8,168 bases of DNA from assembly GCA_937982385.1 (NCBI GenBank), contig CALJMC010000014.1:1-8168 (forward strand), read 5' to 3'. The position numbers and the translations under genes are program-made. Below, in pieces: positions 1 through 7,060 of the stretch (within the stretch, counting starts at the first letter, position 1; each line of letters opens with the position of its first letter). Source of the stretch: an uncultured Rickettsiales bacterium (GTDB lineage: Bacteria > Pseudomonadota > Alphaproteobacteria > Rickettsiales > UBA998). The notes under the pieces were generated by a model. It worked only from the letters and a program-made list of their open reading frames with translations, searched no databases and had not been told where the DNA came from.

Positions 1-400
1 ATTCAACACCGTGCGCTGTTATATTAACACGCTCTGATATCCTGCCATTTGCGAGTGAAGCCTGCGCTTCTTGCATGAGCGATATTGCCGCATCCGCCAG
101 ATAATCATGGCGTTCTCCAGAATCAAGCTCACCAACCCTGATGACTATTTTAGTATAATCTTTTATAGGCTCACCTTCCAAGCCCATATCCGATGAATCC
201 GGCTGAAAATTACGATCACAAAATGCGATTGCACAAGACACTTTTTCCACTCGCACAGAAGGAAATATTTTGTCTGACCAATCTAAATCGCGTGAGACAA
301 AACTAAAATAGGTATCAATTACATGTGAAATTTTGGCACGCACTTGATTTTTTGAAGCAATAGTCTGCGGTGCATGCACATCTTTGTCACCAAATAACAT
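1..400 (-). CDS. Unrecognised protein, C-terminus cut off by the window edge
   Basis: The minus strand is open for 133 codons from an ATG at 400-398 to the left edge with no stop, so this is the N-terminal part of a longer gene. A purine-rich AAGAAGAGA (415-407) lies 6 bases before the ATG and supports this start. The gene begins 24 bases after the stop of the 311-residue gene upstream, so the two are probably co-transcribed. No signal peptide or membrane segment is visible. Residues 20-37 look helical, residues 50-62 look like a beta strand (VRVEKVSCAIAF), residues 82-90 give another strand (YTKIVIRVG), and 99-117 form an Ala-rich helix. Cys56 and Cys61 are the only cysteines seen. G+C is about 40% in sampled lines, lower than in mutS. 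I recognise no family and assign no function. The long open frame, good ribosome binding site and operon position make a real gene likely. Confidence 0.78.
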   Translation of the reverse strand, partial: MLFGDKDVHAPQTIASKNQVRAKISHVIDTYFSFVSRDLDWSDKIFPSVRVEKVSCAIAFCDRNFQPDSSDMGLEGEPIKDYTKIVIRVGELDSGERHDYLADAAISLMQEAQASLANGRISERVNITAHGVE

Positions 401-424
401 ATTATTTCTCTTCTTACTTTTGGT

Positions 425-1360
425 TTAGCTTCGTCTACCTTCAGGACCTTTTTCCCGTGCTGGCGGGCCCGACACTTTCATCACCCCCTCTTGCGTTGAA
501 GGTGCAACTGACGACGGCGCCAAATGTTGTGCAACATATCCTTTAGTAATCTCATGATTAGATACAAATCTACTAAAAGAATCTATAAGACGTTCACCTT
601 CTACTTCTTGAATATGCCCCACATCAGGCTCACTGCTATCTTTAGCACCTTCTATTTCGCGAGTTTCGCCTGCATTCCACCCACTGACATAATGGGATGG
701 CTCATCCTTTTTCACTTCAATGGCAATATCACAATCATCCGCCACGCGATAAAAGACTTGATAATAGTCACTCGGTCTTGGGTTGCTTGTGATAACACCA
801 TCAAAGTTTGAAAATAAATGCTGTTCTGTATCTTCATCTTTTACGTTTCCTTTAGGAAAAACCGACTGAACAGGCAGCTCATGACCATTAACATTCAATT
901 TTGGAAAACTCTCTGGTGATAACTTTACTCCATTTTCCTGCGCATCAGTCATTAATTTCGATAATGACGTATGGTCGATATCATGTGCTTTAGGAGCTAC
1001 TATCGCATTAGCAGCCTCTACAAACGCCTCAATATTTTCAGGACGAATATATACTGTATATCGTCCTTCGCCCCAGGACACTGCGCTACGCTGATCAGTA
1101 TCATTTAGCTTAAGGTTTATCTTATCAATCAATCCAGCTATTGTGCTCGAAAGCCTTTTATCTTCATCAGTTTGTAGCCCATCGCTATATTCAAATGCCA
1201 TACGTACGCGAGCATTGCGAGCATGTATGTGAGGCCCTGGTTTCTCATTCGAAAGAGATATGGTGGCGGATTCGCCTAGATCACCATTAATAATACCATC
1301 AAGGAAGAGTTGTATAGCAGTGCGCGTAGGCTCTAGGCGTTCTATATTATTATCTGACAT
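425..1360 (-). CDS. Unrecognised 311-residue soluble protein
   Basis: This complete gene encodes an acidic protein with no signal peptide, no transmembrane segment and one cysteine (Cys210), so it is probably cytosolic unless exported by a route I cannot see. The start is set by AGAAGGA 7 bases upstream and by a promoter at 1391-1419. By eye the first 125 residues are mixed alpha/beta: a helix near 12-27, a strand near 50-58 (ARVRMAFEY), a helix near 68-86, a strand near 100-106 (RYTVYIR) and an Ala-rich helix near 108-122. A second region (about 145-270) has further strands, such as YYQVFYRVADD (199-209), and a helix near 255-268. The last 30 residues are rich in Pro, Ser, Gly and charged residues and are probably disordered. 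G+C is about 40% in sampled lines. It lies 76 bases downstream of mutS on the same strand but seems to have its own promoter. It matches no family I recognise; function unknown. Confidence 0.85.
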   Translation of the reverse strand: MSDNNIERLEPTRTAIQLFLDGIINGDLGESATISLSNEKPGPHIHARNARVRMAFEYSDGLQTDEDKRLSSTIAGLIDKINLKLNDTDQRSAVSWGEGRYTVYIRPENIEAFVEAANAIVAPKAHDIDHTSLSKLMTDAQENGVKLSPESFPKLNVNGHELPVQSVFPKGNVKDEDTEQHLFSNFDGVITSNPRPSDYYQVFYRVADDCDIAIEVKKDEPSHYVSGWNAGETREIEGAKDSSEPDVGHIQEVEGERLIDSFSRFVSNHEITKGYVAQHLAPSSVAPSTQEGVMKVSGPPAREKGPEGRRS

Positions 1361-1367
1361 ATTAATG

Positions 1368-1374
1368 TCCTTCT
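1368..1374 (-). promoter_or_regulatory. Ribosome binding site of the 311-residue gene
   Basis: AGAAGGA on the minus strand sits 7 bases before the ATG at 1360. It is the clearest Shine-Dalgarno sequence in the window and fixes the start of this gene. Confidence 0.8.
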
Positions 1375-1390
1375 TGTTTATATAAAAAGA

Positions 1391-1419
1391 ACTATAAAGG
1401 AATACGTAGATATTGTGTA
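1391..1419 (-). promoter_or_regulatory. Predicted sigma-70-type promoter of the left-end gene pair
   Basis: On the minus strand, TACACA (1419-1414, four of six matches to TTGACA) is followed after exactly 17 bases by TATAGT (1396-1391, five of six matches to TATAAT). Transcription would start near 1384, leaving a leader of about 24 bases that contains the ribosome binding site. The site lies between the mutS stop and the 311-residue gene, so the left-end pair can be expressed independently of mutS. I see no terminator hairpin between mutS and this promoter, so read-through from mutS is also possible. The region is AT-rich, so a chance match cannot be excluded. Confidence 0.5.
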
Positions 1420-1436
1420 TGACAGTTTGATGACAA

Positions 1437-4133
1437 CTAATCTTGGTGAAGCGCCTTCAACTCATAGAGCGCCTGCAATGCTTCACGGGGCGTGAGGGAG
1501 TCTGGATCGATGGTGCCTAGCTTGTCTTCTAGCGGGCTAGTTTCTGGCTCTTGAACCACCTGCTCCTCATCTTCATTGTAAGAAAAGAGCGGCAGCACGT
1601 TTGCGGTCAGTGAGTGTGCAGGATTATTTTTCTCTTCTTCCAAGGTCTTCAAAATCAGTTCTGCACGTTTGAGCACAGGGGTTGGCAGCCCAGCAAGACG
1701 CGCCACGTGAATCCCATATGATCTATCAGCCGTTCCCGCTTTCACCTCATGGAGGAAGGCAACTTTGCCCTTCCATTCTTTGACTCGCATGGTGTGACAT
1801 GCCAAATGTGGCAGTGTCTCCGCCAGATGCGTCAGCTCATGATAATGCGTCGCGAACAACCCACGACACGCAATGCTATTATGCAAATGTTCCACCACCG
1901 CCCATGCGATGGACAGCCCATCAAAGGTAGCAGTCCCTCGCCCGATTTCATCCAAAATCACCAATGAACGCGAGGTTGATTGCGCGAGAATTGTTGCGGT
2001 TTCAACCATCTCCACCATAAAGGTAGAACGTCCACGTGCCAAATCATCCGCCGCCCCAACGCGAGAAAAAAGCCTATCGACAGTGCCTATATGTGCGGCA
2101 TCAGCGGGTACAAAACTCCCCATCTGCGCTAAAATCGCAATCAATGCATTTTGACGAAGAAAAGTCGATTTACCTGCCATGTTTGGACCTGTCAGCAACC
2201 ACAGACGTTGGGATGATTTTAGATCACAGCCATTACTAATGAAACGCTCAGAGCCTTGGCGTGCCATCACCGCTTCCACCACAGGATGCCGCCCACCCTC
2301 AATCGCAAAAATCTCAGAATCATCAACCGTTGGCTTGGTATATCTTTTTTGCTCAGCAAGTGTGGCCAAGGACTGATAGCAGTCTCCCTCCGCCAATATA
2401 CGCGCCGTTGCAACAATGCCCTCAGCAGATTCCGCAATCATCCGCAATAGCTTGTCATAAATCTCGAGCTCTAGACGCAGCACCTTATCTTTTGCATCAA
2501 TAATTTTCTCTGCCATTTCCGCAAGCTCGGTCGTGGTATAGCGCAATGCACCCTTCATCGTTTGACGATGAATAAAGCTTTCAGGCACCTTCTTTTCATG
2601 CAGATTCGTCACCTCAATAAAGTGACCCAACACGTTATTATGTTTAATTTTAAGCGATGTAATGTTGGTATCTTTAATCAGTGACGCTTGTAGCTCCATC
2701 ATAGTGCGGTGCGAATCTTGTGAGAGTCGTTTAAACTCGTCCAGCGCGGCATGATAACCGCTAGCGACAAACCCACCATCACGCGCTAGCATTGGCACGT
2801 CATCTGTCAGTGCTTCTTTGAGTTCGGCAATCAACGCATTAAAATCATCCAAACCATTCACAACCTGTTCAAGTGCAGGTGCAATGCCCGCATCCGTCCC
2901 CAGACCTAAAAATGCTGCGCGTACATTGCGTGCGGATTCTAGTCCTCGGCAAATAGCTTGCATATCACGTGGCCCACCTCGCCCAATACATAGGCGCGAT
3001 AAACTCCGCTCCATATCAGGGCATTGTGAAAGCGTATCACGCATGCCATCTTTGAAATCCCGATGATTCACCATCCAGTCAACTGCACTCAGCCGCGCAT
3101 TAATCAATGCAGAATCCGTAAGAGGGTTACACAGCCATGAGGCCAATTTACGCCCGCCTGCAGCCGTCGACGTGCGGTCAATCGTGTGCAGCAAGCTGCC
3201 ACGTTTTTCACCGGAGAGCGTCACCGTCAGTTCTAAATTACGGCGTGTCGCCGCATCCATTACCATCGCATGCGTTGCCGCCTGACGCACTGGTGGATCA
3301 AGACGTGGCGGTGCGTCTTTTTGGGTAAGAATGATATAATCAACAAGTGCCGCTGATGCTGCCAAATCTGCGGCGGTCAAACTGCCCCATGCATCCAGCA
3401 CTGCCAACTCATAATATTCCTTCAGCCGTGCCTCAGCGCGTTTTTTATGAATGGATGACGAAGGCACGAACGTCAAAATATCAATGTAATCGGCCAATAC
3501 ATCTTTTAACTTCGTCTCATAATGACGCTGATCAACAAGCAATTCGCGCGGAGCAAGACGAGCAATGTCAGATGACAAACTCGCGGCATCACTTTCCAAC
3601 ACGCCAAATTCTCCTGTGGAAATATCGACCCATGCGACAGATGCCGTGCCATCGAGTTCTGCAAAACATGCGAGATAGTTCGATTGTGTCGGTGCAAGCA
3701 GAGCAGCTTCCGTCAACGTTCCTGGTGTAACAATCCGCACCACATCACGCCGCACGACTGATTTGCTGCCGCGCTTTTTTGCTTCCGCAGGATCCTCCAG
3801 CTGTTCACATACCGCGACCTTTTGTCCTTTGAGAATCAATCGCTCCAAATAGGCATCAGACGAATGCACCGGCACACCACACATCGGAATATCATCGCCC
3901 GAGACCTTGCCACGTTTGGTCAGCGCGATATCAAGCAAATCCGCCGCTAGAATCGCATCATCAAAGAACAATTCATAAAAATCGCCCATGCGATAGAACA
4001 ACATATAATCGGGATGTGCTGCTTTCAGCCCAAAAAACTGTCGCATACCTGGGGATACAGACTCGTCTGCCTCCAAGCGTTTCCACTCTTCAATCTGGGA
4101 CTCTTGTGATATCTGTTTCACAGCATACGACAT
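1437..4133 (-). CDS. mutS: DNA mismatch repair protein MutS
   Basis: MutS recognises base mismatches and small loops in newly replicated DNA and, using ATP, recruits MutL to start strand-specific repair. The 898-residue protein is full length for the family (E. coli has 853), with a slightly longer N-terminus and an acidic linker near the C-terminus. Mismatch-binding Phe-x-Glu is F52-Y-E54 in GDFYELF. The connector, lever and clamp regions follow (about 140-600). The ATPase shows Walker A GPNMAGKST (649-657), the STFMVEM segment (703-709), Walker B LVILDE with D728-E729, the following GRGT, and FATHYHEL (760-767). DRSYGIHVARLAGLP (803-817) is the conserved dimer-interface region. VLPLF (846-850) in the linker resembles a beta-clamp binding motif; that is my inference. 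The C-terminal helix SLTPREALQALYELKAL is typical. No motif is missing. It starts 84 bases from a divergent small gene; AAGG lies about 9 bases before the ATG. Confidence 0.98.
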   Translation of the reverse strand: MSYAVKQISQESQIEEWKRLEADESVSPGMRQFFGLKAAHPDYMLFYRMGDFYELFFDDAILAADLLDIALTKRGKVSGDDIPMCGVPVHSSDAYLERLILKGQKVAVCEQLEDPAEAKKRGSKSVVRRDVVRIVTPGTLTEAALLAPTQSNYLACFAELDGTASVAWVDISTGEFGVLESDAASLSSDIARLAPRELLVDQRHYETKLKDVLADYIDILTFVPSSSIHKKRAEARLKEYYELAVLDAWGSLTAADLAASAALVDYIILTQKDAPPRLDPPVRQAATHAMVMDAATRRNLELTVTLSGEKRGSLLHTIDRTSTAAGGRKLASWLCNPLTDSALINARLSAVDWMVNHRDFKDGMRDTLSQCPDMERSLSRLCIGRGGPRDMQAICRGLESARNVRAAFLGLGTDAGIAPALEQVVNGLDDFNALIAELKEALTDDVPMLARDGGFVASGYHAALDEFKRLSQDSHRTMMELQASLIKDTNITSLKIKHNNVLGHFIEVTNLHEKKVPESFIHRQTMKGALRYTTTELAEMAEKIIDAKDKVLRLELEIYDKLLRMIAESAEGIVATARILAEGDCYQSLATLAEQKRYTKPTVDDSEIFAIEGGRHPVVEAVMARQGSERFISNGCDLKSSQRLWLLTGPNMAGKSTFLRQNALIAILAQMGSFVPADAAHIGTVDRLFSRVGAADDLARGRSTFMVEMVETATILAQSTSRSLVILDEIGRGTATFDGLSIAWAVVEHLHNSIACRGLFATHYHELTHLAETLPHLACHTMRVKEWKGKVAFLHEVKAGTADRSYGIHVARLAGLPTPVLKRAELILKTLEEEKNNPAHSLTANVLPLFSYNEDEEQVVQEPETSPLEDKLGTIDPDSLTPREALQALYELKALHQD

Positions 4134-4217
4134 TGCGTGCCTGCCTTATTATTTACTTATATGATTTGTTATGCCAATATTGACATCAACCTGCAACCAG
4201 TAATCCAAAGTGAGTCT
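4134..4217. promoter_or_regulatory. Divergent intergenic region between mutS and the small membrane protein gene
   Basis: These 84 AT-rich bases must hold the mutS start signals on the minus strand and those of the 61-residue gene on the plus strand. On the plus strand a perfect TTGACA occurs at 4180-4185, but the best following -10 candidate (TAATCC, 4201-4206) has only a 15-base spacer and would leave almost no leader. On the minus strand TTGGCA and several TA-rich hexamers occur without a convincing pair. The region is a likely promoter area, but I cannot place exact sites. Confidence 0.4.
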
Positions 4218-4403
4218 ATGTTTAAATTTATCATCTATGCGACCATTACCATCATGATTCTTGCAAGTTTTGGCTTAATACGTGGCTTACCTGAGGATAA
4301 TCAGCTGTCCTACATGATGCAAAAAGCAGCCAATTGGGTGCAAAGCACCGAAGAAGATGTCTCGCGTGAAGCCGGTGACCTCAAACGTGACGCTGGGTTT
4401 TAA
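4218..4403 (+). CDS. Small single-pass membrane protein, 61 residues, function unknown
   Basis: The protein opens with a hydrophobic segment (residues 3-20, FKFIIYATITIMILASFG), followed by a short linker and a charged, probably helical tail (about 29-58) rich in Glu, Asp, Lys and Arg. This fits an N-terminal membrane anchor with a soluble tail; it has no lipobox cysteine. An ATG at 4137 in the same frame would add 27 residues but would place the start almost on the mutS start codon and put a non-conserved-looking leader before the hydrophobic segment, so I chose 4218. The ribosome binding site is weak (AAAGTGAG, 4207-4214). The gene is divergent from mutS and convergent with the acetylation operon. 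I recognise no family. The sensible membrane-anchor design and the lack of any competing gene here support it, but its small size keeps confidence moderate. Confidence 0.6.
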   Translation: MFKFIIYATITIMILASFGLIRGLPEDNQLSYMMQKAANWVQSTEEDVSREAGDLKRDAGF

Positions 4404-4476
4404 CGGTTATCAACAAGGAGAGCACGTCCGAGCAGGCCCAGAGCACCGCATCGAAAACACGCCATCAAACCAAACA
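4404..4476. other. Convergent gap between the small gene and algI
   Basis: These 73 bases separate two convergent stop codons. I looked for a two-way terminator and found no convincing GC-rich hairpin followed by a T run on either strand. On the minus strand the motif GTGCTCT occurs twice, about 20 bases apart, as a direct rather than inverted repeat. Nothing else is visible. Confidence 0.5.
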
Positions 4477-5904
4477 CTAAAACTGAAAATAGAGGAACGG
4501 TGAAAAGCTTTGTGCGACCATCTTCATCACAGCGATTATCATCAACAGCGCAATCACAACCTGACGTTTTACCGAAATGCCTGCTGCCCATGATGGCTGC
4601 ATCACTTCACGATGATTTTCGCCAAAGATGCGCGGCACAGCAAACACCATCACATAAGCAACAATCAATGTTGTGATATGAAGTGGTGTGATTTGCCATA
4701 AAGTTGCGTTGGTCAAACCAAAGCCATTACTGCCAAACATCCCACTATAAAGCTCAAATGCTGATGTCACAGATTCTGCACGGAACAACACCCACCCTAT
4801 CATCACGAAGAAGAAGGTTAGCGGCAGCGCAATGAGCTTCGGATAGGGCGAGCCAGACTTGCCACCCACCGCACGTTCAATCGCCAAGATGCCACCATGC
4901 CACACGCCCCAGAGAATGAATGTCCAGTTCGCGCCATGCCATAATCCACCCAGCACCATAGTGAGCAGCAGATTAATATAGGTACGGCGTATGCCTTTGC
5001 GGTTTCCGCCAAGAGGAATATAGAGATAGTCTTTGAGCCATGATGACAGGCTGATATGCCAACGTCCCCAGAACTCGGTGATAGATTGGCTAATATAGGG
5101 ATGGTTAAAGTTCTCAGGGAACCGGAAACCCATCATCAGCCCCAGGCCAATCGCCATGCATGAATAGCCTGAGAAGTCGAAGAAGAGTTGCGCACTATAC
5201 GCCAAAATTCCGAGCCATGATTCTGCCATAGTCGGCGCATCCAACGCGAACATCATATCTGCCAAGGGTGCCAACGTATCAGCAATTAACACCTTTTTGC
5301 AGAAACCACTGAAGAAGCGAATCGCCCCTTCATTGAATTTTTCCATCGTATGGGTGCGCTCATAAAACTGATGTGCAATATCTTTATAACGCAGTACAGG
5401 GCCGGCAATAAGCTGCGGGAAGAGCGCAATGAATGCTGCAAAATCGAGGAATGAATCGGACACTTCCGCATCGCCGCGATAAACATCAATCAAATAGCTG
5501 ACGGCTTGGAAGATATAAAACGAAATGCCAATTGGTAGAATCACCGCTTCCCAACCCGTCGCAGCGGGAGCAAAACCCATTCCCTCAAGCGCCATGTTAA
5601 ACGATGCCACACCGAAATTCGCATATTTGAAATAGCCCAATGTCGCAAGATTACCGACGACACCAATAGTCAGCCATTTCTTCTTCAGTTCGGCGGTGTC
5701 GGCATTCAGCATCCTGAGCGATGTCCAATAGCTCCAATAGGTCGCACCAAAGAACAGCACCACAAAGTCAATACGCCACCAGGCATAGAACGCATAGCTT
5801 CCCAGCAGGATAATTAATGATTTTGCACGCCATGGCACCAAATAGTAAAGTGCAAAGAACAACGGCAGAAACAGCATCAAAAAAGCAGGAGACGAGAATA
5901 CCAT
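4477..5904 (-). CDS. algI: AlgI-type MBOAT O-acyltransferase for polysaccharide acetylation
   Basis: This 475-residue polytopic inner-membrane protein belongs to the MBOAT family, in which AlgI and DltB pass acyl groups from the cytoplasm to an extracytoplasmic partner. The start MVFSSPAFLMLFLPLFF is the classic AlgI N-terminus, which fixes the start codon. Other AlgI hallmarks are ILPIGISFYIFQAVSYLIDVYRG (within 122-144), FPQLIAGPVLRY (162-173), DFSGYSCMAIGLGLMMGF (243-260), NHPYISQSITEFWGRWHISL (267-286) and GGLWHGANW (319-327). In that last motif His323 corresponds to the essential MBOAT histidine (His322 in Pseudomonas AlgI). A second WHG follows at 335-337. The C-terminus FSPFLYFQF is also family-typical. 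Length is close to the usual 470-520. Its ATG overlaps the stop of the AlgJ-like gene by one base, so the two are probably translationally coupled. The acyl group is most likely acetyl. The acceptor polymer cannot be read from sequence, so the symbol denotes the family rather than proven alginate acetylation. Confidence 0.93.
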   Translation of the reverse strand: MVFSSPAFLMLFLPLFFALYYLVPWRAKSLIILLGSYAFYAWWRIDFVVLFFGATYWSYWTSLRMLNADTAELKKKWLTIGVVGNLATLGYFKYANFGVASFNMALEGMGFAPAATGWEAVILPIGISFYIFQAVSYLIDVYRGDAEVSDSFLDFAAFIALFPQLIAGPVLRYKDIAHQFYERTHTMEKFNEGAIRFFSGFCKKVLIADTLAPLADMMFALDAPTMAESWLGILAYSAQLFFDFSGYSCMAIGLGLMMGFRFPENFNHPYISQSITEFWGRWHISLSSWLKDYLYIPLGGNRKGIRRTYINLLLTMVLGGLWHGANWTFILWGVWHGGILAIERAVGGKSGSPYPKLIALPLTFFFVMIGWVLFRAESVTSAFELYSGMFGSNGFGLTNATLWQITPLHITTLIVAYVMVFAVPRIFGENHREVMQPSWAAGISVKRQVVIALLMIIAVMKMVAQSFSPFLYFQF

Positions 5905-5916
5905 TACTTCTCTCCC
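5902..5916 (-). promoter_or_regulatory. Overlapping stop/start (TAATG) and ribosome binding site of algI
   Basis: On the minus strand the AlgJ-like stop TAA (5906-5904) shares its last A with the algI ATG (5904-5902). GGGAGA (5916-5911) lies 6 bases upstream, inside the last codons of the AlgJ-like gene. This arrangement suggests translational coupling and matched amounts of the two partner proteins. Confidence 0.75.
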
Positions 5917-7058
5917 ACTTCGGCTTGCTTGAGCAACGTTTTTATATCATTCATATCGTAATTACTATCGCTTGGCATAAAGCGTTCTGGAATTTCCCAG
6001 ATGACAAGCTTCGGGGGATTATTGCGCAAATCAGCTTCCTTCAACCATTCAATCATTGGCTTGATAGGGCCTTTGCCTTCGTCTGAAACATTGAGCACAT
6101 CCACACCAAATGCCTGACGCAACGCACCATCAAAGTTCCAATCTTTTTCATAAGAATAAGACGTACCTGCCAACACTATCTGAATCTGTTCATCGCCAAA
6201 AAGGCTCATCGCAGCGTCATCATCGCCCGATACATCACTCTGAGCCACTTCTGACGTTTTATGCACAATAAGTGGCTCACTACGAGGTCCAATAACAGGC
6301 TTCAACACTCCCGTTGGAATAAATTCATTCAAATCACCACTATAACGCTGTTCATTCTCCGCCAAAGTCATATAAGTTTTGTCCGACACAATGAGTTCTG
6401 GGCGATGCGTACGAATAATATCTGCCAAATGGTGTGCCACCAAGGAGGCGCCATCAGGTGACCAATGTGTGTCCGTTTTCATGAAAATCTGTGTACCTTC
6501 TTTTTTGTCACCTAGATAGGTGTAAAGATTGGGTGATAACGCCACGCGGTCACGAACGGCAGGATGAAAACGGTCATACAGCTCAGCACGTGCAATAGGA
6601 ACAGGTGCCTTCAAATGCTCTGAATATAGGCGTGCTTTCGCAGGTAAAAATGCGACCATTAATTCGATATTGTGCAAGCGCAAATAGGTTTGGACAATAT
6701 CGATAATCTCTAATTTCTCAGCTTCGCGCTGCTGTGCATCGGCATTCTCAATGAACTCTTCATTCGTAAAGAGCCAACCATCACGGCCAACCACCACACC
6801 TTGGTTACCCGTATCGAACAAGCCATAACGCACACCACCCCAGCCATCTATCGCGATATCACGTGCTGCCACGTTTTTTTCAAACCATGTCTCAAACTGC
6901 GTAATCCACGCACCTTCATACCATGCATGTGTCTCAGATGGCGCAGCCGCAAAGCTATTATATTTTTGAATCAATGTCGCCGCTGACAACAGCGTAAACA
7001 ACGTCAACAGACTCAGCATCACAATGGCTGAAATACGGTTTTTTGTACGAACGAACAT
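5904..7058 (-). CDS. AlgJ/AlgX-type SGNH acetyltransferase, membrane-anchored
   Basis: This protein is likely to transfer acetyl groups, supplied by the MBOAT partner, to a polysaccharide in the periplasm. The 384 residues begin with a hydrophobic segment (about 9-30) that looks like an uncleaved signal anchor; the rest would be periplasmic. Family features appear in order: GRDGWLF (91-97); TDTHWSPDG (195-203), whose Asp196 and His198 match the catalytic Asp-x-His; SGDLNEF (240-246); GTSYS (298-302), with Ser300 as the expected nucleophile; and VIWEIPER (352-359). All three catalytic residues are thus present. The length matches AlgJ (about 390), and there is no room for the C-terminal carbohydrate-binding module of AlgX, so AlgJ-like is the better label. 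An acidic stretch (about 274-290) precedes the nucleophile strand. It starts 2 bases after the stop of the Sel1-repeat gene (AAGG about 10 bases upstream) and overlaps algI, giving a clear operon. A related acetyltransferase for another polymer, such as acetylated cellulose, is possible. Confidence 0.88.
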   Translation of the reverse strand: MFVRTKNRISAIVMLSLLTLFTLLSAATLIQKYNSFAAAPSETHAWYEGAWITQFETWFEKNVAARDIAIDGWGGVRYGLFDTGNQGVVVGRDGWLFTNEEFIENADAQQREAEKLEIIDIVQTYLRLHNIELMVAFLPAKARLYSEHLKAPVPIARAELYDRFHPAVRDRVALSPNLYTYLGDKKEGTQIFMKTDTHWSPDGASLVAHHLADIIRTHRPELIVSDKTYMTLAENEQRYSGDLNEFIPTGVLKPVIGPRSEPLIVHKTSEVAQSDVSGDDDAAMSLFGDEQIQIVLAGTSYSYEKDWNFDGALRQAFGVDVLNVSDEGKGPIKPMIEWLKEADLRNNPPKLVIWEIPERFMPSDSNYDMNDIKTLLKQAEVGEK

Positions 7059-7060
7059 TA

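Noticed and set aside
524..811. Plus-strand 95-codon frame with hydrophobic residues opposite the 311-residue gene
   Set aside because: It is fully antisense to a gene with a strong start signal and promoter, and has no convincing ribosome binding site of its own.
1361..1436. Possible terminator after mutS
   Set aside because: TGTCA occurs twice near the mutS stop, but as a direct repeat rather than a hairpin, and no GC-rich stem followed by Ts is present.
2261..3730. Several plus-strand open frames of 60-127 codons opposite mutS
   Set aside because: They lie antisense to conserved MutS codons, overlap one another, and their products have low-complexity, non-protein-like composition. They are shadows of mutS.
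4137..4217. Upstream in-frame ATG that would lengthen the small plus-strand protein to 88 residues
   Set aside because: It begins 4 bases from the mutS start codon on the other strand, leaving no room for signals, and it places a non-hydrophobic leader before the membrane segment. The Met at 4218 gives a more natural protein.
4400..4591. Minus-strand 63-codon frame overlapping the end of algI
   Set aside because: Most of it lies in another frame of algI, it has no ribosome binding site I can see, and the part beyond algI is only about 25 codons with no recognisable features.
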